64,000 nucleotides of DNA, taken from positions 364,318-428,317 of the forward strand of contig NZ_QMEY01000005.1 in assembly GCF_003315795.1 (NCBI RefSeq). The letters are read 5' to 3'. The translations under genes and the position numbers were made by a program. This stretch comes from Spongiactinospora rosea. GTDB lineage: Bacteria > Actinomycetota > Actinomycetes > Streptosporangiales > Streptosporangiaceae. Positions within the stretch are counted from its first letter, which is position 1. Every line of letters begins with the position of its first letter. The notes under the pieces are model-generated. The model worked only from the letters and a program-made list of their open reading frames with translations. It was not told the origin of the DNA and made no database searches. Shown here piece after piece: positions 8,533 through 16,533 of this stretch.

Positions 8533-9290
8533 ACGACCTGCGGCTCACCCGCGAAGGTGTCGCGATGGTGATCGGCCTGGACCGGCCGGAGACGCTCAAC
8601 GCCCTGCGCCGGCGCACTTTGGCCGGCCTGCGCGAGGCCCTGGAGGAGGCCGAGCACGACGACCGTGTGCGCGTGGTCGTCCTGACGGGCACGGGCCGGG
8701 CCTTCTCCTCCGGCGTCGACCTGACAGAAGCCGAAGCGCACCTGACGACGGCGGGCGCGGAGGAGATCGCGGCCTGGATCGGTGAGTTCCAGGACCTCAC
8801 CCGGCAGGCGGCCGGCCACTCCAAGATCATCATCGCCGCCGTCAACGGCCTGGCGGTCGGAGCGGGCGCCGAGCTCGCCATCGCCTGCGACCTGCGGCTC
8901 GCCGCCGGTACCGCCGCCTTCGCCTTCCCCGAGGCGCGCCGCGGGCTCTACCCGACCAACGGGGTGCTCTACCACCTGCCCCGGCTGGTCGGGCAGGGCC
9001 TGGCCGCCGACCTGCTCCTGACGGGCAGGAAACTCGGTGCGGCCGACGCCCTCGCCGCCGGGCTGGTCAGCCGCGTCGTCGAGGCGGAAGACCTGCTCCC
9101 CACCACGCTGGCGTTCGCCGAGACGATCGGATCCGCCGCCCGCACGCCCATCGCGCTGATCAAGCGGCATCTGCGCGGAAGCTGGGATCTCGACCTCGAA
9201 CAGGTCCTCGCGCTGGAGACCGAGGGCCTGCTGGAATGCCTGCGCGCCACGGATCTCCTGCCCAGGCTGACGATCGGGAGCGACCGATGA
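8529..9290 (+). CDS. Enoyl-CoA hydratase/isomerase family protein
   Basis: 253 residues of the crotonase superfamily. Visible features: the oxyanion-hole segment GTGRAFSSGVDLTEAEAH near residue 60, the second one at AAVNGLAVGAGAELAIACD, and FPEARRGLYPTNGVLYHLPR. These proteins hydrate, isomerise or cleave CoA thioesters. The position of a usual catalytic glutamate is not certain from reading alone. GTG 8529 overlaps the ligase stop as GTGA and has GGAGCAG just upstream. It follows directly on the CoA ligase, so the two probably act on the same thioester. Confidence 0.88.
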   Translation: MNDLRLTREGVAMVIGLDRPETLNALRRRTLAGLREALEEAEHDDRVRVVVLTGTGRAFSSGVDLTEAEAHLTTAGAEEIAAWIGEFQDLTRQAAGHSKIIIAAVNGLAVGAGAELAIACDLRLAAGTAAFAFPEARRGLYPTNGVLYHLPRLVGQGLAADLLLTGRKLGAADALAAGLVSRVVEAEDLLPTTLAFAETIGSAARTPIALIKRHLRGSWDLDLEQVLALETEGLLECLRATDLLPRLTIGSDR

Positions 9291-10321
9291 GATGGTACTG
9301 CCGTCCCGCCGCCCGCTCATGGACCTGCGCGCCCGCGCCGGACGAGGTGGCGGCCTTCCATGCGAGCCTGCCCGGGTACGCGCCCACGCCGCTGGTCGAA
9401 CTCCCGTCCCTGGCCGGCGAGCTGGGCGTCGGCCGGGTGTTCGTCAAGGACGAGTCCTTCCGCCTGGGGCTTCCGGCGTTCAAGATCCTTGGGGTGAGCT
9501 GGGCCCTGCACCGGGCCGAACCCGCGTCCGGGGTCAGGCTCGTCGCCGCCACCGACGGCAACCACGGCCGCGCGCTGGCCCGGGCCGCCCGGCTGCGCGG
9601 CCACGCCGCCACCATCTACACCCCTGACGGGGTCCATCCCGCCGCCGTCGCCGCCATCAGCGGCGAAGGCGCGACGGTAACCGCCGTCCGCGGCACCTAC
9701 GACCAGGCCGTACTCCAGGCGGCGCGCGACGCCACCCGGCCCGCCACGCTCCTGGTGCAGGACACCGCCTGGCCCGGCTACGAGCGGATCCCGGCCTGGA
9801 TCGTCGAGGGCTACTCGACGATGTTCGCCGAGATCGACCGGCAGCTCGAACTGGTGCACGCTGCTCCGCCCGCACTGGTCGCCGTCCCGGTCGGCGTGGG
9901 CTCGCTCGCCCAGGCCGCGGTCACCCACTACCGCAGCCGCCCCGACGGCCCCGCCCCGGCCCTGCTCTCTGTGGAGCCCGTCGCCGCGGCCTGCCTGCTG
10001 GAAAGCCTCACCCGGCGCCGGCAGATCACCCTGGTGACGGGCCGGACGTCCATGGCCGGACTCAACTGCGGCACCCCATCCGCCCTGGCCTGGCCGTACC
10101 TGCGCGGTGGACTCGACGCCGCGATCACCGTGACGGACGCGGCCGCCGCCGTCGCGGCGGGAAAGCTGGCCGCGCTCGGCGTCTCCTCCGGGCCGTGCGG
10201 CGCCGCCGCCCTCGCCGGAGCCCGCGCGGCCCTGACCGAACACCGGGACGCCCTGCCCGTCGGCCCGGACTCCACCCTCGTCCTCATCAGCACCGAGGGC
10301 AGGGCCGCCAATCCCGCATAG
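9287..10321 (+). CDS. PLP-dependent lyase, diaminopropionate ammonia-lyase-like
   Basis: 344 residues of the fold type II PLP family. The N-terminal pattern is that of diaminopropionate ammonia-lyases: CRPAARSWTCAPAPDEVAAF, then LPAFKILGVSWAL with the likely Schiff-base Lys66, then AATDGNHGRALARAARL. The family eliminates ammonia from 2,3-diaminopropionate or related beta-substituted amino acids, giving a 2-keto acid. It is shorter than typical DpaL (about 400 residues). ATG 9287 overlaps the hydratase stop as ATGA. It is the last gene of the operon and converges on the Kelch-type gene, 29 nt away. The true substrate may be any beta-substituted alanine released by the upstream peptidases. Confidence 0.85.
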   Translation: MRWYCRPAARSWTCAPAPDEVAAFHASLPGYAPTPLVELPSLAGELGVGRVFVKDESFRLGLPAFKILGVSWALHRAEPASGVRLVAATDGNHGRALARAARLRGHAATIYTPDGVHPAAVAAISGEGATVTAVRGTYDQAVLQAARDATRPATLLVQDTAWPGYERIPAWIVEGYSTMFAEIDRQLELVHAAPPALVAVPVGVGSLAQAAVTHYRSRPDGPAPALLSVEPVAAACLLESLTRRRQITLVTGRTSMAGLNCGTPSALAWPYLRGGLDAAITVTDAAAAVAAGKLAALGVSSGPCGAAALAGARAALTEHRDALPVGPDSTLVLISTEGRAANPA

Positions 10322-10350
10322 CCGGCGGCGGCTGTCCATGGGCGTACGGC

Positions 10351-11481
10351 TCAGAAGATGATCTCCCAGCCGGGACCGGTGCCACAGCCCCACACCAGGA
10401 GGGAGGTGCCGGTCCACACGGCCGTCGCGCCACCGCAACGGCGGAGGGTGTCCCGGTCCACCTGCACCTTCCGGGAGGCGACCAGGTAGCGGGCGAGGCC
10501 GAAGGAGGTCACCGCGAGCGGCCCGGCGGGAGTCCAGAAGAGCGAGTCGCCACCGGCCGGCCCGGCGCGGCCGGGACGAACGGGGCCGGACATGCCGTCG
10601 GCGTCCAGGACATCGGGGTCCGCCTCCACCCGGTCGTCCTCGAGAACGGGCTCGGCCCCGGGCGGGTCGTCACGGCCCGCCCGGGGGTCCGGATCGACCC
10701 GGTAGAGCCTGCCACCGTCCTCCCGCTCGATGAGCACCCACACCATGGAGCCGTCGAAGGCCGCGCCCAGGCCGACGGGCCGCCGGCACGGCACGTAGTA
10801 CAGCTCATCGAGTTCGGCCGTCGCCGGTGTCAGGACGCCGAACGCGAAGCCGGGAGTGGTGCCCGGGGCCTGGACGGCGGTGACGACGATGATCCGCTCG
10901 CCCGCGACGACCAGGTCACGGACGGGCTCGCCACCGTCCAGCACGACGGTCCGCCAGCGGTCCCGGGCGGTGTCGTAGACCAGGATGACGTTCCCCCGGG
11001 CGACCACCATATGGCCGGGGAGGCCCACCGCCCGGATCTCCTGCGGCATGGACGGCACGGGTGCCTTGGAGATCGTGCGCCAGGTACCGGTCACCGGGTC
11101 GTAGCGGGCGCCGTCGGCGAGCGGTGCGGCGTTTCCCTGCGCCGGTTCGGGCGTGCCGCCCCAGACGATCATCTCCTTTCCCGTCCAGACGGCGGCATGG
11201 TGGCTGCGGGGCCGGATGGGCGCGGGCGGCAGGGGAGTCCAGGTCATGCGGGCGGGGTCGTAGACGGCGCCGTCACCCAGCGCCCGCCGGCCGTCGTCCC
11301 CGCCCCAGACGATCAGCTTGCCGCCCGTCCAGACGGCCGTGTGATGGCCGCGCGCCACCAGCCCGGCCTCCGGCAGCGGCCTGACCCCACGCGGACGGAA
11401 CCCCTCGGGCCCGGTCAAGACCCCGGCCGCGGCGAGGAGTACGGCGCACACGATGACGAGCCGGCTCCAACGGCACAGCAT
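10351..11481 (-). CDS. Secreted Kelch-repeat-like protein
   Basis: 376 residues with a hydrophobic export signal (LVIVCAVLLAAAGVL) right after the start. The body has repeated Kelch-type units: HHTAVWTGGKLIVWGG, HHAAVWTGKEMIVWGG, and near the C-terminus GATAVWTGTSLLVWGC, separated by YDP...TW elements. This predicts a beta-propeller outside the membrane. No catalytic motif is visible, and Kelch proteins usually bind proteins or glycans. I chose ATG 11481 over an in-frame GTG at 11511 because the signal peptide begins there. Its function is not known. Confidence 0.75.
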   Translation of the reverse strand: MLCRWSRLVIVCAVLLAAAGVLTGPEGFRPRGVRPLPEAGLVARGHHTAVWTGGKLIVWGGDDGRRALGDGAVYDPARMTWTPLPPAPIRPRSHHAAVWTGKEMIVWGGTPEPAQGNAAPLADGARYDPVTGTWRTISKAPVPSMPQEIRAVGLPGHMVVARGNVILVYDTARDRWRTVVLDGGEPVRDLVVAGERIIVVTAVQAPGTTPGFAFGVLTPATAELDELYYVPCRRPVGLGAAFDGSMVWVLIEREDGGRLYRVDPDPRAGRDDPPGAEPVLEDDRVEADPDVLDADGMSGPVRPGRAGPAGGDSLFWTPAGPLAVTSFGLARYLVASRKVQVDRDTLRRCGGATAVWTGTSLLVWGCGTGPGWEIIF

Positions 11482-11574
11482 GCGCGCAGAAGCTACCAGG
11501 GCACGGGCCACGCGACCACGGCCACGGCGGCTTCGGGCGCAGCCGAACCGCGGGCCCGGAATCGGCGCGCGCCG

Positions 11575-12474
11575 TCACTTCGCGCGGATCTTCAGCACGG
11601 CCCCGTCCTTGTTGACGGCAACGGCTCGGATGGTCACCTCGGCGCCGTTCCCGTCTGCGAAGGTCCCGCGTCCGCCGGCGGCCATGCTGATCTCCCCCAC
11701 GGCACCGTCGGCGTCGTGGTTGCGCACCGTGGCCTTGTCCTCCGTCAGCGACACACGCAGCGTCCATCCGCGGACCACGAGACGCGTCTGCTTCTTCACC
11801 AGGATCTCGCAGGTCCCGTCCTTGCAGGCACCGACGTTCGTGCCGTCCGCGGCCCTCGGCAGCGGTTTGGGCGGAGCGCACCCGGGTGCGAGGCGGTAGG
11901 CGGCCGACAGCTCCGGCTCGGCGGCGGTCACCGCGGCCAGGCCGGGCCGGGGTGTCTCCAGGGACGCGATCAGCCTGCCGACGCGCTCGGCCCGGTCGGC
12001 CGAGCCGTCCATGGGGTCGGCGAGCTCGCCGGGATCGTTCAGCCCGGTCACCCCGAGGTGGACCCTCTCGATCTCCTTGGCCAGGTCGTCGTGCAGCCGG
12101 TCCGCGGGGGCGATGCCCAACGGCCGCACCTCGCCGACCTTTTTCGCGACCTCATCGAGGGACGACGACATTTCCGACAGGTAACCCATGGCCGTGAAGT
12201 CGGGTCCGATCAGCGCGTCCTCGGGTGGATCCGCGATGTCCGCGACTTCGTGGGCGCTGTTCTTCTTCATCGTCGCGAGGAGCTTCGTGACCTGACACAT
12301 GCGATCGGCCCACTTCACCGACGCCTGCCTCGGTACGGCGGGCTTCGGCGCGGCGGATGTCGAGGTGCCAGGCGTGGCCCTCGCTGAACCGCCGCCGCCC
12401 GCCGCCCCCGAGGAACACCCACCGGCGACCAGCGCGAACCCGGCCGCCAGCACGACGACGCGCCCCATCCTCAT
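11575..12474 (-). CDS. Putative lipoprotein of unknown function
   Basis: 299 residues. The N-terminus reads MRMGRVVVLAAGFALVAGGC with the lipobox cysteine at residue 20, followed by a Ser/Gly/Ala/Thr linker. A mostly helical central part is followed by a C-terminal beta-rich part (TLRVSLTEDKATVRNHDADG). I do not recognise a family. It may be surface-anchored. A GTG two codons upstream is an alternative start. It lies 93 nt upstream of the Kelch-like gene on the same strand; the two may form one unit. Confidence 0.7.
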   Translation of the reverse strand: MRMGRVVVLAAGFALVAGGCSSGAAGGGGSARATPGTSTSAAPKPAVPRQASVKWADRMCQVTKLLATMKKNSAHEVADIADPPEDALIGPDFTAMGYLSEMSSSLDEVAKKVGEVRPLGIAPADRLHDDLAKEIERVHLGVTGLNDPGELADPMDGSADRAERVGRLIASLETPRPGLAAVTAAEPELSAAYRLAPGCAPPKPLPRAADGTNVGACKDGTCEILVKKQTRLVVRGWTLRVSLTEDKATVRNHDADGAVGEISMAAGGRGTFADGNGAEVTIRAVAVNKDGAVLKIRAK

Positions 12475-12670
12475 CTTCACCGGCACCGCCCCTTCTGCCC
12501 ACCGCTTCGGCCCAGCCACCCGACATCATCCGGCCGAACCTCCAGGACCCCTCCCGGCGAGCCCGGCCGGCTACCGGCAGCACGGCGATCGACCGCCGGC
12601 ATGCCAGGCACAGACCCAGCATCCGCCGATCCGGGGGAGGAGGGAACGGCTTCGCTGGGACGATCAGTGG

Positions 12671-13102
12671 GTGATCGACGATGAGATCCGGTTCGACTGC
12701 CGGCGACATGACGACAGCGGCATGCTCATGATCGTTCCCCACATCGGCGGAGTACCGCTCACCGAGCTGATCGACAGGTTCGAGATCACGGCCGGGATGC
12801 GGCCCGCAGGCGACGCCTACGGCGGCCTGATCCCGCGCTCCTTCCGGTTCGGCCCGATGCCGGACCACTTCCTCGGACGGTCCGCCGACGCGACGGGGCC
12901 GAAGAAACCCGTCCTCGGCTGTAAATGCGGTGATTGGGGGTGCTGGCCGCTCATGGCCCGCATCACCGCGACGGCCGACCTCGTGACCTGGGACTCCTTC
13001 GAGCAACCCCACCGCAGGACCCGCGACTATACGGCTTTCGGCCCGTTCCGGTTCGACCGTCACCGATACGATGACGCCCTGCGCGCACTGAACCTCTTTT
13101 AA
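12671..13102 (+). CDS. Conserved hypothetical protein
   Basis: About 143 residues. The sequence has a compact look: CRRHDDSGMLMIVPHIGGV, LTELIDRFE, a CKCGDWGCWPL cysteine cluster that could bind a metal, and a C-terminal RFDRHRYDDALRALNLF. I know of no function for it. The start is uncertain: no ATG precedes the conserved part, and GTG 12671 is the closest reasonable choice, though no good ribosome site stands in front. The cluster Cys-Lys-Cys...Cys is the only functional hint. Confidence 0.55.
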   Translation: MIDDEIRFDCRRHDDSGMLMIVPHIGGVPLTELIDRFEITAGMRPAGDAYGGLIPRSFRFGPMPDHFLGRSADATGPKKPVLGCKCGDWGCWPLMARITATADLVTWDSFEQPHRRTRDYTAFGPFRFDRHRYDDALRALNLF

Positions 13103-13877
13103 CCGGTCGCTTGGACCAGGTCAGGGGCGCCTCCACCGGACTCGGCCCCGGGCACGGTAGCCCGGCAGGACGCCTGGTCATGCGGGCACGGAACCCCACT
13201 TACCACCCCTGACCAAGGAACTTGAGGTTGAAAAAGGTTCACTGAACGAGGCGATCAGCCTCAACGCTGGGGAGCGCCCGTAGGAAACCCGCCGGCGTGT
13301 CGGCCGCCTGGGCACCGCGGCTGATCGCGCCGTGGTCCAGTGCTCACTTACGGTCGTGGAAGACCCCGTGCTCTGAGGGACCGAGGCGTGGGCGAGCGCC
13401 GCTGGAGACCTGCGGCCCGATGATGCCGTCGTACACATTGACCGGCGGTCACGCGTGTCGGCATCGTAGACGCGGGGAAGTAGTCGCCGTGCGGGTCGCC
13501 GGAGCACGGCGCCGGTGGCGAACGACCGCACGCCCGAGGGTGCCGGCCGGCCGACTAGTGCGGTGTCCGGCATGGCGAACGCGTCGGCCCGGCCATCGCG
13601 GGTGTGGAGGCCGCGGCCATGGGTCCGCGGCCGACCAGCAGCCGCACCTGCCGTCCGGCGGAGACCAGAGCGGCGTAGTCGGTCGGCATGCCGCCGCGCT
13701 CACCGGACGTTCTACTCGCCCGCTCGGCTTCGCCCGGTGTTTCGCATGCGTCGTGTCCGCCCACCGCTCCAGCACCGGTCTCCCCCACGCGGAGGGGGCG
13801 GGCAATACCTCAGAAGGAGATGTGCATTTATACCGTGGAACGATGCATATCGGCGCCCCGGCCGTTAGCGTTCCGTT
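13103..13877. other. Long stretch without a recognisable gene
   Basis: About 775 nt. Open frames exist on both strands but show no family motif, no ribosome sites and no start in a sensible place. It is probably degenerate DNA plus the upstream region of the small membrane protein gene at 13913. A purine-rich AGAAGGAGATG at 13812-13822 resembles a ribosome site, but the frame behind it does not look like a protein. Confidence 0.5.
13866..13871 (+). promoter_or_regulatory. -10 box before a 12-codon open frame
   Basis: TAGCGT is followed after 6 nt by ATG 13878. The same box sequence precedes two other leaderless-looking starts in this window. No clear -35 box. Confidence 0.4.
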
Positions 13878-13916
13878 ATGAGCGACATGGGATCGAACAG
13901 CAGGATGCCCCGATGA
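13878..13916 (+). CDS. Possible 12-codon leader peptide
   Basis: The frame ATG...TGA encodes MSDMGSNSRMPR and its stop overlaps the ATG of the next gene as ATGA. It starts 6 nt after a TAGCGT box. It could be a translated leader that couples expression to the membrane protein gene, or the remnant of a lost upstream gene. The evidence is positional only. Confidence 0.3.
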   Translation: MSDMGSNSRMPR

Positions 13917-14296
13917 GGGCCGTACCGCGGACCCTCGCCGGAGTGGCCGCGCTGGCAGCGGTGGCGACCGCGGGGGTCATCTACTACCACGGCCGCGATC
14001 CCGGCCCCGAACCCACCGCTCAGTCGGAGCGCACCAGCTCGATCTACAACCTGGCCGGCGACCGCGTCGCCGTGGAGACCGACGGTCAGGTGCGCATCTC
14101 GGTGGTCACCCGGGGGGCCACCCGTCAGGTCAACGTCGCGCGGACGCTCCAATGGACGGGGCAGCGGCACCACGAGGAGTCGTGGAAGGACGACAGACTA
14201 CGGGTCTCCTTCGACTGTGACCAGGACTGCTCGGCCGCCTACGTCGTGGAGGTGCCGGACGGGACCCAGGTGACGGTGAACGGCACTCCTGCCTAG
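13913..14296 (+). CDS. Small membrane-anchored protein of unknown function
   Basis: 127 residues. A hydrophobic segment (TLAGVAALAAVATAGVIYYH) at residues 7-26 acts as a membrane anchor or signal. The rest is a small beta-rich domain (VRISVVTRGATRQVNVARTL, then VEVPDGTQVTVNGTPA) that resembles the repeated beta-strand pattern of adhesin-like DUF4097 proteins, but it is too short for a firm call. Its start overlaps the stop of a 12-codon open frame. Confidence 0.6.
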   Translation: MRAVPRTLAGVAALAAVATAGVIYYHGRDPGPEPTAQSERTSSIYNLAGDRVAVETDGQVRISVVTRGATRQVNVARTLQWTGQRHHEESWKDDRLRVSFDCDQDCSAAYVVEVPDGTQVTVNGTPA

Positions 14297-14553
14297 TACC
14301 GGCTCTGTGCTGGATGAACTCACCCGCTGGGTCGCCGCTGACCTGCGTGATCACGTGGTCGAACAACCCAGGGACCCAGGCGAGACCGGGCTCGTCAAGC
14401 CCCAAAGGCCACTCGCTAAAACCCCTCATGAAGAAGATCTGTGCCATGGCCGCCGCAGGCCCCGGGGCGCCCACAGACGTCCCGGGGCCCGGCCGAACCC
14501 GCCTCGATCACGTCATGACGAAAGAACGACGGTCCGCCGCGCGCTCCCGATGC

Positions 14554-15675
14554 TCACTTCGGCGCTCGGCCGATGGAGGGGCAGAGGGTCTTCCACAACA
14601 TGGCGTTGGTGGCCTGGAGTTCCCTGCCGGTGCGCGGAGTGTAGGAGATCGACGCCTGGCGCCGGCCGTTCGCCAGGTGGAAGGACATCGTCTGGTACCC
14701 GTAGGCCGTGCCGGTGTGCCCGATGGCGAGGCCGCAGGGGGTGGGCATCAATCCAAGGCCCATGCCGTACTCCTTGCCGGTGGTCATCAGGCGCACGAGG
14801 GCGGGCCGGACCAGACGGCCGGTCGCCAGGGCGTGGAAGAAGCGGTTGAGGTCGGCGTCGGTGGAGATCAGATTTCCTGAACCGGCGGCGACGGTCATGT
14901 TGTAGGCACTGATGTCAACCGGTTCGCCGTCCGAACCGTTCAGGTACCCGTGCAGGTATCGGCCCTTGATGGCCGGGCGGCTCCCGGGCACCTCGGTGTC
15001 CTTCAGGCCGAGCGGGCGGACGATGCGCCGGTGGATCTCCGTACCGAAGTCGCGGCCGGTCACCCGATTGATGATCATGCCGAGCAGGACGTAGTTGGTG
15101 TTGGAGTAGACCTGCTGCGCACCCGGCTCGAACGGTCGCGGGTGGCGTCGTGCCAGGGCGATGAGTTCCGCTGGCCGCCAGGTGCGGTGGCGGTTGGCCA
15201 GCGCGCCGCCGGGCGGCTCGCCCTCCGGCAGGTACTCAGGGACACCGGCGGTGTGCGTGAGCAGTTGGCGAACGGTGATCTTGTCCGCCCGCTCCACCTT
15301 GTCCTCGCCCACGCCCAGCAGGTCGCCCACGGTGTCGTCGAGCCGGAGCCTGCGCTCCGCCACCAACTGCAGCACGACCGTCGCCACGAACGACTTGACG
15401 ACGCTGCCTGCGCGGAAGCGTTCCTTCCCGGTCGGGGTCACCTGCCGGCCCAGCCGTACCGAGCCGGCCGAACCACGCCACACCCGGCCCTCCAGCCGTA
15501 CCTCGGCGATCACTCCGACGGCCCCCGCCGCGCGGATCGCGTCCAGGCCCTTCTGCAGCCGCGCGTCATCCGAGGCGGCGGACGCGGCGGCCGGGGACAC
15601 GGTCGCCGCGGTGGCCAGCGCCAGCGCCGCGCAGAGCAGTCCCCGGAGGATCTTCTTCTCTCGTGCATCTCTCAC
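14554..15675 (-). CDS. Serine hydrolase, class C beta-lactamase / D-Ala-D-Ala carboxypeptidase family
   Basis: 373 residues with a signal peptide (residues ~9-34). The active-site motifs of the family are all present: SVVK with Ser91 and Lys94, Tyr190-Ser-Asn, and HTG at 320-322. QLLTHTAGVPEYLP and GLGLMPTPCGLAIGHTGTAY are typical neighbours. The enzyme is exported and probably acts on cell-wall peptides or D-amino-acid amides or esters. The start is GTG 15675: a TAGCGT box sits 7 nt upstream and no ribosome site is seen, which fits a leaderless mRNA. A second and a third relative in this window are decayed. Confidence 0.9.
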   Translation of the reverse strand: MRDAREKKILRGLLCAALALATAATVSPAAASAASDDARLQKGLDAIRAAGAVGVIAEVRLEGRVWRGSAGSVRLGRQVTPTGKERFRAGSVVKSFVATVVLQLVAERRLRLDDTVGDLLGVGEDKVERADKITVRQLLTHTAGVPEYLPEGEPPGGALANRHRTWRPAELIALARRHPRPFEPGAQQVYSNTNYVLLGMIINRVTGRDFGTEIHRRIVRPLGLKDTEVPGSRPAIKGRYLHGYLNGSDGEPVDISAYNMTVAAGSGNLISTDADLNRFFHALATGRLVRPALVRLMTTGKEYGMGLGLMPTPCGLAIGHTGTAYGYQTMSFHLANGRRQASISYTPRTGRELQATNAMLWKTLCPSIGRAPK

Positions 15676-15682
15676 CTGATCG

Positions 15683-15688
15683 ACGCTA
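15683..15688 (-). promoter_or_regulatory. -10 box of the serine hydrolase gene, leaderless geometry
   Basis: TAGCGT on the minus strand, exactly 7 nt before GTG 15675. No good -35 hexamer at 17-18 nt. Confidence 0.45.
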
Positions 15689-15928
15689 GATGCGCGACCG
15701 GCCCTGCCGTTCCGCCCATGGAAGGATTCGGCACACCCCCGCATGGCCGGTCCCCCTCACCCCGGCGGAGGAGCGAGGGACGTTTCCACAGCGCGGCGGG
15801 GTGTGCCGAAACAAACCCGTAGCAGGAAACGCTCCGGGCCGGGGAAATGGCGCTCAGCGCCACCGCAAAAGACGAATCAGCCGATGCCACGGCGATGTAC
15901 CTCGCGCTGCCTTGCGGCCGGATCGGCC

Positions 15929-16475
15929 ATGAGAACGATCGCGCCGGATGGGCGGATCGAACGTGACGCGAGCGGCGAACCCACCGGCCGTCCGTACGAC
16001 GCCGCGATCTACCTGCTGTTCAGGTTCGCCCCACCGCTCAACATGGAACAGTACGTCGAAGGGACGGCTGCGCCGGCCGACCTGAACGCCCAGGGCGTGA
16101 CGACCTTTCTCGACGCCAAGGCGAGCGAACCGGTCTACCAGGTGTACCGGAAAGCGGCGGACGCGGGCCGGTGGCCGCTCCAGCCCGCGCAGCGGCTGTC
16201 GCGGATCGCGGCCCTGCGCGCGATCACCATCGACGGGGGCGCACCAGCTTCGCCTGGATCACGTGACCGGCTCACTCGAACGGAGCACGTTCGCCGATCT
16301 GATCGTGCTGAACCGCGACGTGCCGAGGGTCCCGGCCGAACAGATCGCCGGGACCCGGGTGCTGCTGACCCTAGTGGGCGGGAAGACCGTCCGGCGGCTT
16401 CCCTTCAACGGCCGGTGGCAGGGATCGGACCCGGCGGTAGCCCACCGGCCGGCGACGGCTCCGAACAACAGCTGA
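15929..16475 (+). pseudogene. Decayed YtcJ-like amidohydrolase
   Basis: Two frames carry fragments of one amidohydrolase. The first reads PDGRIERDASGEPTG, LNAQGVTTFLDAKASEPVYQ and ends near ALRAITIDGG (about 16238). The second, in another frame from about 16263, reads the family's C-terminal tail TGSLERSTFADLIVLNRDVP then RVLLTLVGGKTV and stops at 16475. The N-terminal metal-binding part and most of the barrel are missing, with at least one frameshift, so no active enzyme can be made. It lies between two exported hydrolase genes. Confidence 0.75.
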
Positions 16476-16533
16476 TGGAGCCGGTTGGGGGCGTTCGCCG
16501 TCCGGTGACACGGTGTTCCTCGTCCGTCCCGGC

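Noticed and set aside
10195..12387. A 730-codon plus-strand open frame
   Set aside because: It lies antisense to the Kelch-like and lipoprotein genes, has low-complexity composition and no start signals.
14297..14553. Minus-strand frame between the small membrane protein and the serine hydrolase
   Set aside because: Reads partly protein-like, but I recognise no family and no start; left as unannotated gap.
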